Of a stretch of DNA of 5,194 nt, positions 1 to 5,194 are shown piece after piece. Where the stretch lies: positions 1 to 5,194 of the forward strand of contig CATKFJ010000153.1 of NCBI GenBank assembly GCA_949747725.1, given 5' to 3'. The notes under the pieces were generated by a model. The model made no database searches and was not told where the DNA came from. It saw nothing but the letters and a program-made list of their open reading frames with translations. The stretch comes from an uncultured bacterium. GTDB lineage: Bacteria > Bacillota > Clostridia > Christensenellales > Pumilibacteraceae. Both the position numbers and the translations under genes were made by a program. How positions within the stretch are numbered: position 1 is the stretch's first letter; every line of letters starts with the position of its first letter.

Positions 1-287
1 TATGCGAACAAATACAAAGCGACATGCCCGTAAGATACAAAAAGATGTTCGGCGAATATATGGTTTACGTAAATGATAAGCCGCTTTTGCTTGTTTGCGA
101 CAACACGGTTTACGTTAAAATGCTACCGCAGATCTCCGCATTGATGTCAAACGCAGCGACAGCCGTTCCGTACGCGGGAAGCAAGCCGCACTATATTCTC
201 GATATCGAAAACCGCGAACTTACTTCACAAGCTATCGCCATACTCGAACCCATAACGCCGCTGCCCAAAAAGCGTAAAAAGCAATAA
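1..287 (+). CDS. TfoX N-terminal domain family protein, 5' end cut by the window
   Basis: Small protein of the TfoX_N family, named after the N-terminal domain of the Haemophilus/Vibrio competence regulator TfoX/Sxy. Stand-alone versions are common in Firmicutes and their role is not established. Family hallmarks are visible: KKMFGEY, then a short hairpin (VYVNDKPLLLVCDNTVYVK), then VPYAGSKPHYILD, and a lysine-rich tail ending PKKRKKQ. The first in-frame ATG is at 24, but it lacks a ribosome binding site. The frame stays open to the window edge and reads CEQIQSD just before that ATG, which fits the usual FVCEQ helix preceding the MFGEY motif. I therefore take the true start to lie upstream, with roughly 10-15 residues missing. 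The gene is followed after 37 bp by the acetyltransferase gene, probably in one transcript. The family call is firm; the cellular function is unknown. Confidence 0.85.
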   Translation, partial: CEQIQSDMPVRYKKMFGEYMVYVNDKPLLLVCDNTVYVKMLPQISALMSNAATAVPYAGSKPHYILDIENRELTSQAIAILEPITPLPKKRKKQ

Positions 288-312
288 TTCCCGAAAGGAC
301 CGAATTCATTTT

Positions 313-317
313 AGGAG
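313..317 (+). promoter_or_regulatory. Ribosome binding site of the acetyltransferase gene
   Basis: AGGAG lies 7 bases before the ATG at 325. This is optimal Shine-Dalgarno spacing and fixes that ATG as the start. Confidence 0.85.
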
Positions 318-324
318 TGATTTT

Positions 325-888
325 ATGAATATTTACAAAAACTGCCCGACGCTCGAAAACGACAAATATATTTTGCGACCCGTGTCGGACGCGGATCTGG
401 AAGATCTGCTTAAAGTTTACAGCGATGTTAAAGCCGTGCCTTTGTTTAACAGCGACAATTGCCACGGCGACGATTTTTACTACACCACAAAAGATCGAAT
501 GAAACAGGCGTTGGACTTTTGGAAACAGGCTTACGACAACGGCTGGTTTGTAAGGTTTGCTATAGTAGACAGAAAGACTGGCAAGGCGATAGGTACGATC
601 GAAGAGTTTCGCCGCGAAGAAAACGACTACTTTACAAATTGCGGTCTGCTTCGGCTCGACTTGCACAGCGACTACGAAAAGGCGGCGGAGATAGAAAGCG
701 TTTTGTCCCTGATCGCCGTTCCGTCGTTTGATTTGTTCGGCTGTGATATTGTCGCAACAAAAGCCGTTCCGCAGGCAGTCGAGCGCATAAAAGCGTTGAC
801 GTCCGTTGGCTTTACGCTTTCGAACGAACCGCTTATCGGTCACGACGGAACGAAGTATTACGACTATTACGTTTTAAGCAAGGCATAA
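325..888 (+). CDS. GNAT family N-acetyltransferase (RimJ/RimL-like)
   Basis: A 187-residue cytoplasmic protein of the GCN5-related N-acetyltransferase fold, expected to transfer acetyl from acetyl-CoA to an amine. The substrate is unknown. The N-terminal strand and helix (YILRPVSDADLEDLLKVY, residues 15-32) are typical of the Acetyltransf_3 type. FAIVDRKTGKAIGTIEEF (78-95) is the central beta-strand pair, and the C-terminal part (about 152-185, with KALTSVGFTLSNEPLIGHDG) is the usual final helix plus strands. Length is normal for the family. The acetyl-CoA pyrophosphate loop, usually Q/R-x-x-G-x-G/A, is not recognisable: the expected site after LLRLDLHSD (108-116) reads YEKAAEIES without glycines. 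The protein may belong to a divergent clade with altered cofactor binding. The start is supported by a well-spaced AGGAG. The gene sits 37 bp after the TfoX-domain gene and probably shares its transcript. Confidence 0.85.
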   Translation: MNIYKNCPTLENDKYILRPVSDADLEDLLKVYSDVKAVPLFNSDNCHGDDFYYTTKDRMKQALDFWKQAYDNGWFVRFAIVDRKTGKAIGTIEEFRREENDYFTNCGLLRLDLHSDYEKAAEIESVLSLIAVPSFDLFGCDIVATKAVPQAVERIKALTSVGFTLSNEPLIGHDGTKYYDYYVLSKA

Positions 889-1011
889 AAATTCGGCTTG
901 ATCCCTTCCTCGGCGCGGAGTTTGATCCGAATATAAAAAACTGTATTTTCCCCGACTTGCACGCGTAAGCTGATTATAAATTTCGATTTATCTTTTTAAT
1001 TTGTATAGTAA

Positions 1012-1044
1012 AAAAGCTCTCGAACATTTTGTTCGAGAGCTTTT
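1012..1044. terminator. Bidirectional intrinsic terminator between convergent genes
   Basis: A 15-bp perfect stem (1012-1026 paired with 1030-1044) closes a three-base TTT loop; the core is GCTCTCGAACA / TGTTCGAGAGC. Read on the - strand, the G+C core is followed by six T (1015-1010), and on the + strand by four T (1041-1044). It lies 22 bp beyond the lipoprotein stop and 123 bp beyond the acetyltransferase stop, so it can end both convergent transcripts. The T run is stronger for the - strand unit. Confidence 0.92.
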
Positions 1045-1066
1045 CGGCATATACTCATGTAAGTCG

Positions 1067-2656
1067 TTATTCTTCGTCGGAAGACGTTGAATCGGTTTCG
1101 CCTTTCGCTTCCTTTATTTGATCCTCGGTCGGGATATCCGCGCCCGTACGCGAACCTACAAACAACGGTTCCGCGCCCTCGATACCGTCCACCTTATAAA
1201 AATACGTATAGGCGTCCGCCCACTGATCGACGGTGGCGTAGTACGTAAAGTATCCCATGGCATAATCGCAAGACAGTGTTGCCGATGCCGTTTCCTCGGC
1301 AAGCAACTGCGCCTCGCCGTACCCGTCCATATTTTCAAACAGCGGCACGCGGTAGAAATCGCTGTTCGAGCCGGAGAAATACAAATAATCGTTCTTTATG
1401 AACAACGGCGTTCCCGTGGTGTCGCACAGCTTGCCCACAAGGTTTCGTTCGTTGTTGACGTACAAACTGATGTCCGTGCCGGACACGCCTACAAAATACA
1501 CGGTATTGGAATTTTCGTCGGCACGGAACGCATAAGTGCTCGTTATCGTGCTTGTTACCGATTTGGGGAAAATGCCGCTTATTTGCGTGACCTTATCCGT
1601 CGCATTCTCCTGCTCGGCTTTGTACGACGGCGAACATTCCATAAGCATATTGTGGAGATTGTTGTACGCGATAACGGTTTCGCTCACGTTGTTCGTCGTG
1701 CGGTAGAACATTATGCCGTTTCGCACGCCCTCTATGGTTTCGGTCATGCCTGTCATCGACACAACGAAATTTTCGCTGCCGTCGGGACGCATAGCCTCGA
1801 TGACCGTGCCTGCGCGTTGACTTTCGCCGTCCTTTACGTTCCTTACAAAGTATATAAAGTCCTCTACGGTATTGTTGCTTATGCCCGTATAGTAAGTATC
1901 GCGTACGGGGAAATACACGCTTGTCGCGCCCTCTTCGAACTTGACGGGATAGTCGGCTTTCGCTTTGGAAAGATCGACCTTTACCGACACGATAGTGCCG
2001 CCTTCGTTCGTCACAAGATACACCGCGCCGTTATGCTTGTAAAACGCGTATTCGGACGAACTTGTATCCACGCCCTCCGCGCTCGTGTATATCTTGGTTG
2101 GCTTACCGCCGCTTAGCGGCATCATGAAGTAATCGGTACGCGTTGTTTGAACGGTGCCCGTCGAGTTTTTCTCATTGTTGGGCGTAGCGAAAAACGCATA
2201 GTTATCGTAAAGGAACAATCCGCCGTTTTTGTAACCGGCAGTGCCTATCGTCTTGGGCGCGATCTTTTGCGTGGTAACTACTTTGATCGGTTCGTCGAAG
2301 TAGTCCGTACCGTCAGTATATTTAAACTCTATGCCTTCGGCGTCGCGCTCGGGCAAGAAGTTTTTATCGGCATCCATCGTGCCGTTAAGCTCGGCGCGGT
2401 AAAGCGCGCCCTTTACTACTTCGTCCCAAACATTGGCAGTGCCGTCGGTATCGTCGTAACCGCGCGTGCCGTTTATAAAATAAACGTAATTGCCGTATGC
2501 CACGGTAGAACCGCCCTGACTTGTTACGATCATGGACGTATCCTGTGCCGGAAACGATATCTGCGAATAGTGATCGCCGGAACAGCCCGTAAGCAGTACG
2601 GGGCAGGCGGCGATCGCCGCCGCAAGCGTTAAAGATATGATTTTGCGTTTTTTCAT
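1067..2656 (-). CDS. Putative surface lipoprotein with beta-propeller-like repeats (DUF5050-like)
   Basis: A 529-residue exported lipoprotein of unknown function. The N-terminus has a KKRK positive region, a hydrophobic stretch (residues 6-23) and a lipobox LLTGC, so lipidation is predicted at Cys25 with anchoring to the outer face of the membrane. The mature part carries about eight spaced aromatic strand motifs: VAYGNYVYFIN (52-62), GLFLYDNYAFF (146-156), YKHNGAVYLV (206-215), EDFIYFV (265-271), VRNGIMFYR (311-319), NTVYFVG (384-390), FIKNDYLYFSG (419-429) and YAMGYFTYY (465-473). This pattern is that of DUF5050/LRP1-like beta-propellers. No catalytic motif is seen. The C-terminus is acidic (DSTSSDEE). 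The start is supported by AAAGGA six bases upstream. The gene lies 49 bp after the GH2-like gene with no terminator between, so co-transcription is likely. The lipoprotein call is firm and the propeller assignment is fairly sure; ligand and function are unknown. Confidence 0.93.
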   Translation of the reverse strand: MKKRKIISLTLAAAIAACPVLLTGCSGDHYSQISFPAQDTSMIVTSQGGSTVAYGNYVYFINGTRGYDDTDGTANVWDEVVKGALYRAELNGTMDADKNFLPERDAEGIEFKYTDGTDYFDEPIKVVTTQKIAPKTIGTAGYKNGGLFLYDNYAFFATPNNEKNSTGTVQTTRTDYFMMPLSGGKPTKIYTSAEGVDTSSSEYAFYKHNGAVYLVTNEGGTIVSVKVDLSKAKADYPVKFEEGATSVYFPVRDTYYTGISNNTVEDFIYFVRNVKDGESQRAGTVIEAMRPDGSENFVVSMTGMTETIEGVRNGIMFYRTTNNVSETVIAYNNLHNMLMECSPSYKAEQENATDKVTQISGIFPKSVTSTITSTYAFRADENSNTVYFVGVSGTDISLYVNNERNLVGKLCDTTGTPLFIKNDYLYFSGSNSDFYRVPLFENMDGYGEAQLLAEETASATLSCDYAMGYFTYYATVDQWADAYTYFYKVDGIEGAEPLFVGSRTGADIPTEDQIKEAKGETDSTSSDEE

Positions 2657-2660
2657 GATA

Positions 2661-2667
2661 TTCCTTT
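2661..2667 (-). promoter_or_regulatory. Ribosome binding site of the lipoprotein gene
   Basis: AAAGGAA on the - strand, with its GG ending 6 bases before the ATG at 2656. It supports this start and shows that the second gene is translated independently of the GH2-like gene upstream. Confidence 0.8.
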
Positions 2668-2705
2668 AATTATAGCCTATTGACCGATGTAATACACCTT
2701 TCGAT

Positions 2706-4955
2706 TCAGTTTTTGATCTTAAACGATATCTTGCTCGAAAGCAGACCTTCGCCGGTTATTTTTACGACCGCTTTGGTTTCCCCCGGATCGGGTCTGACGA
2801 CCGCGAGCGCGCGTCCGCCGTATGCCGGACAACAATCGAACTCGTTTTTTCTGAGCATGGGGTCCGCGTTTATAAAACCGACAAGATCGCCGCCGACGAC
2901 AGTCGCGTTTAACGACCGCATTGCGTACGGTACAAGATTGCCGTCACGGTCGCAAACCTCTATCTGAACAAACCCGAGGTCTTTGCGCCCTACCGACAGA
3001 TTTTTATCGCCCGTGGTAAGCCGTATCGTTTTAGGCGTGCCCGCCGTCTTGAGCGTAGTGCGCGCGCACTCGACGCCCTTAAAGTATGCGACTGCCTCGA
3101 GCGTGCCCGGATAATAATCCGCGGTAAACGACGCGATGTGTTTGTTTATCTTGCCGGCAAGACGTCTGCCGATAAGCCGACCGTCGAGGTACAGCGCTAC
3201 GACGTCGCCCGAAGTATAAACCTTGATTTCCACTTTCTGACCGAGATAGCGCGGATGATTCCACATATTTACCGGCTCGTTCGTTTCGGGATCGAGCGTT
3301 ACGATATACGCGATATTGCGTTCGCCGAGCAGTATTCTTTTATACACGCCCTGCGGCTTTTCGCAACAGATCGAATCTATATCGCCTTCGGTGTTTATTA
3401 TTTCGCCGTACTTGCCGTCTCCGGGGTAATCTATGCCGTGATCGTTGAAATCGCCTATCACTCTGTCGTTCTTTTCGGTTGCGTCTATGCTCTCGAACGC
3501 GCGCTCCGAGCTTGTCCGTGCGCCGACCGCAAGTCTGTCGCGCTTGGTCGTTTCCGTTTCGTACAACGGATACAGATAGTTGAATCCGCTCACGTCGACG
3601 GCGTCGAACGCGCCTGCGGTGAGAGTTTCGAACAATCCCTTCTCTCTGCCGGCGTTTATAGCCGCCGCGGCGTTATCGAATACGTGCTTTTTGCAGCCCG
3701 CCGCCTCAAGCTCGCCGCTCGTGGGTACAAGTTCTCGCGTCGACACCGTTACGGGACGGGTGTCGTCGAGCGATTTTATATATTTGCAATACGAATCTAT
3801 CAGTGCGTGCCCGTCGTTACGGTCGTAACATTCGGGAACGTCGTCCGCTATGCCGTACAGCACGACCGACGGATGGTTACGCAACGATTTTACCGCTTCG
3901 GCTGTGTCCTCTTCGAGTATGCCGTCGAGCGGCGTTTTGTTCTCCGTAAGGTGCGACGCCAAATCGACGAAAGCGAGCATACCCACATCGTCGCAAGCGT
4001 CGAGCATTGCGTCCGTCGGACAGCCGACCAAATGCACGGCGTTGTAGCCCACCGCTTTAAGGGCGCGCAGTCGCCGCACTTCGTTGGAATAATTGGACGC
4101 ACAGCCGAGCGCTTCGTCCGCGTGCGATACGTACGCGCCGAAAAGCTTGGTGTTGACGTTGTTTAAATACAAGCCGCGCGCGGAAGACAGCGCACGCGTA
4201 ACTATGCCGAATCTTTTAACGACGGGCGTTATCTCTTCGCTCTCGCCGCCTATCGCCGCAAGCTCTGCGGTATATATATACGGATCGTCTACAGACCAAT
4301 AGTAAGGGTTGCTCATTCTTACGCGCACGGTCACGTCAATGCTCGCATTCGCTTTTACGGTGACTTTGCGCTGTTTTTTGCCGGCGCGTTTGCCGCGTGC
4401 GTTTTTGATAACGCCTTCCAATATGACTTTTTTTGCCGTATCCGTTCGGTTATACACGACAGCGGCAATATCGGCGTACGTTTTGCCGCTCGCAACAGCG
4501 GTCTTGACGAACACCGAGTTGTATTCGATATCCACGTCGTTGTCGGCAATATACAGGCTGACTCCGCCGGCAATGCCCAAGCCGAGATATTTATCCGACA
4601 TGGCAGGTGAAGTGTGCAATCGTATACGAAGCTCGTTGTGCGAACCCGTAAGCTCATCCGTAATGTAAAACGCATTCGGCGCTCTGCCGCTCACAACGCC
4701 AATTTTTCTGTCGTTTACGAAAATATCGCCGTATCCGCACACACCCGAAACTACAAGCACAACGTCGCCGTGTTTGATCTGCGGCAGCGCGCGCGTGAAC
4801 GTAGCATACGCTTCGGGGATATAACCGTTTAACTGACCGAACGCGCACGAATAATCGCGCGGCGCGTTCAGCGTTACGTCATGCGGCAAATCGCATTCGT
4901 ATCGGTCGTCTCCCGAAACGATATTCCATTCGGAGTTTAAATCGACACTTTTCAT
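2706..4955 (-). CDS. Glycoside hydrolase family 2-like protein, predicted catalytically inactive (pseudo-glycosidase)
   Basis: A 749-residue protein without signal peptide, so probably cytoplasmic. Domains in order: GH2 sugar-binding jelly roll (about 1-145, with DLPHDVTL and DIFVNDRKIG), immunoglobulin-like sandwich (about 146-255, with YYWSVDDPYIYTAEL), TIM barrel (about 256-535), DUF4982-like domain (about 548-635, with VYTSGDVVALYLDGRLIG) and GH2 C-terminal domain 5 (about 638-745, with FVQIEVCDRDGNLVPYA). Active relatives are retaining beta-galactosidase/glucuronidase-type enzymes using two glutamates. Here NHPSVVLYGIADDVPE (360-375) has Asp371-Asp372 where the family has Asn-Glu, and VGARTSS (477-483) has Arg480 where the family has the nucleophile Glu. 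The barrel's usual HHD, RTSHNP and VWTA motifs read SHA, HLVGCP and NDHG. Classical hydrolysis is therefore unlikely; a binding or regulatory role is possible. The frame is intact and length slightly short for the family. The start has no ribosome binding site but follows a strong promoter. It is the first gene of a probable two-gene unit. Confidence 0.93.
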   Translation of the reverse strand: MKSVDLNSEWNIVSGDDRYECDLPHDVTLNAPRDYSCAFGQLNGYIPEAYATFTRALPQIKHGDVVLVVSGVCGYGDIFVNDRKIGVVSGRAPNAFYITDELTGSHNELRIRLHTSPAMSDKYLGLGIAGGVSLYIADNDVDIEYNSVFVKTAVASGKTYADIAAVVYNRTDTAKKVILEGVIKNARGKRAGKKQRKVTVKANASIDVTVRVRMSNPYYWSVDDPYIYTAELAAIGGESEEITPVVKRFGIVTRALSSARGLYLNNVNTKLFGAYVSHADEALGCASNYSNEVRRLRALKAVGYNAVHLVGCPTDAMLDACDDVGMLAFVDLASHLTENKTPLDGILEEDTAEAVKSLRNHPSVVLYGIADDVPECYDRNDGHALIDSYCKYIKSLDDTRPVTVSTRELVPTSGELEAAGCKKHVFDNAAAAINAGREKGLFETLTAGAFDAVDVSGFNYLYPLYETETTKRDRLAVGARTSSERAFESIDATEKNDRVIGDFNDHGIDYPGDGKYGEIINTEGDIDSICCEKPQGVYKRILLGERNIAYIVTLDPETNEPVNMWNHPRYLGQKVEIKVYTSGDVVALYLDGRLIGRRLAGKINKHIASFTADYYPGTLEAVAYFKGVECARTTLKTAGTPKTIRLTTGDKNLSVGRKDLGFVQIEVCDRDGNLVPYAMRSLNATVVGGDLVGFINADPMLRKNEFDCCPAYGGRALAVVRPDPGETKAVVKITGEGLLSSKISFKIKN

Positions 4956-4961
4956 ACTCTC

Positions 4962-4990
4962 ATTATATCAATATAACGATTAAATTGCAA
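4962..4990 (-). promoter_or_regulatory. Sigma-A type promoter of the GH2-like gene, probably giving a leaderless mRNA
   Basis: On the - strand the -35 box TTGCAA (4990-4985) and the -10 box TATAAT (4967-4962) are separated by exactly 17 bases. A TG one base before the -10 makes it an extended -10 (TGATATAAT). Only six bases (GAGAGT) separate the -10 box from the ATG at 4955, so the expected start site, about seven bases downstream, falls on or next to the A of the start codon. No Shine-Dalgarno site fits. It is the only convincing promoter seen for the two - strand genes. Confidence 0.8.
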
Positions 4991-5053
4991 GTAAATTGAC
5001 CTACTTCTTTTGTTCTTTTAGCGCCGCTTTTAAATTCGGAATTCGGGATTGAA

Positions 5054-5099
5054 AGATTTCTCCGCTGCGTTCGCTAACGCTCACTTCGGTCGAAAAGAC
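5054..5099 (-). repeat. Dispersed intergenic palindromic repeat unit, copy A
   Basis: Read on the - strand, this unit begins GTCTTTTCGACCGAAG and ends GGAGAAATCT. This resembles the short GTCATTTCGA...GAGAAATCT repeats scattered between genes in many clostridial and gut genomes (recognised from memory, not searched). It contains an internal small hairpin, GCGTT/AACGC, around a CGCT loop (5067-5080). It faces copy B head to head, with 12 bases between them. Confidence 0.65.
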
Positions 5100-5111
5100 A
5101 AGCCCAACCAT

Positions 5112-5147
5112 GTCATCCCGAGCGTTTTTTGCCCTCTCGAGGGATCT
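5112..5147 (+). repeat. Dispersed intergenic palindromic repeat unit, copy B
   Basis: The unit begins GTCATCCCGAGCG and ends CTCGAGGGATCT, a variant of the same repeat class as copy A but in the opposite orientation. It can fold on itself: ATCCC (5115-5119) pairs with GGGAT (5141-5145), and GAG (5120-5122) with CTC (5136-5138), across a two-base bulge. The outer ends of the two copies are complementary (AGAT at 5054, ATCT at 5144), as are the inner ends (GAC/GTC). Confidence 0.65.
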
Positions 5148-5162
5148 ATATGCTAATACATA

Positions 5163-5190
5163 GTGGCGTCCGATAAATTTCTAACGCCAC
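5163..5190. other. Unassigned hairpin at the window edge
   Basis: A perfect 7-bp inverted repeat, GTGGCGT (5163-5169) and ACGCCAC (5184-5190), with a 14-base A+T-rich loop. It is followed by AAAA on the + strand and not by a T run on either visible side, so it is not a standard terminator as seen. It could be part of a longer element or operator beyond the window. Confidence 0.4.
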
Positions 5191-5194
5191 AAAA

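Noticed and set aside
24..26. ATG at 24 as the true start of the TfoX-domain gene
   Set aside because: There is no ribosome binding site, and the in-frame codons before it encode CEQIQSD, which matches the conserved helix that precedes MFGEY in the family.
232..843. Open frame of 203 codons on the - strand across the TfoX-domain and acetyltransferase genes
   Set aside because: It spans two real + strand genes and their intergenic gap and has no recognisable motif.
957..980. TTGCAC and TATAAA as a + strand promoter after the acetyltransferase gene
   Set aside because: The spacer is only 12 bp, and the strong terminator follows immediately with no gene to express.
1118..2116. Open frame of 332 codons on the + strand, antisense to the lipoprotein gene
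   Set aside because: Same antisense composition, no family resemblance, and it overlaps a gene with a clear signal peptide and repeats.
2669..2674. TATAAT on the - strand just before the lipoprotein gene
   Set aside because: It directly borders the ribosome binding site, so a start seven bases downstream would remove that site. No acceptable -35 box lies 16-18 bp upstream (GTGTAT at best).
3138..4166. Long open frame of 342 codons on the + strand, antisense to the GH2-like gene
   Set aside because: It is rich in Arg, Tyr, His and Val as expected from antisense reading, has no domain or ribosome binding site, and is fully inside a well-supported gene on the other strand.

Overview
The window most likely comes from the chromosome of an uncultured gut-type Clostridia (Bacillota), perhaps a Christensenellales-like lineage. 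The grounds are purine-rich ribosome binding sites, a lipoprotein signal of Gram-positive style, a glycoside hydrolase family 2 (GH2) protein of the multidomain clostridial/Bacteroides type, and short dispersed intergenic palindromic repeats. The taxonomic call is inferred from protein style, not from a marker gene.

Layout. Bases 1-287 hold the 3' part of a TfoX N-terminal-domain gene cut by the window edge, followed after 37 bp by a GNAT-type acetyltransferase gene (325-888), both on the + strand. A strong hairpin at 1012-1044, with T runs usable on both strands, separates this pair from two convergent genes on the - strand. In transcription order those are a 749-codon GH2-like gene (4955-2706) and, 49 bp later, a 529-codon lipoprotein with repeated beta-propeller-like motifs (2656-1067). 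A well-formed sigma-A promoter (TTGCAA, 17 bp, extended TGATATAAT) sits directly against the GH2 start codon, so the mRNA may be leaderless. The remaining bases to 5194 hold no gene, only two head-to-head repeat units and one unexplained hairpin.

The most notable feature is the GH2-like protein. Its fold-defining motifs and all accessory domains align well with active GH2 beta-galactosidase-type enzymes, but the positions of both catalytic glutamates are substituted (acid/base to Asp372, nucleophile to Arg480). Most of the other active-site motifs are changed as well, while the frame remains intact over 749 codons. It looks like a cytoplasmic pseudo-glycosidase kept for another role, possibly co-transcribed with the surface lipoprotein. 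That functional link is inference from position only. No CRISPR array, tRNA, rRNA, insertion sequence or phage gene was seen.
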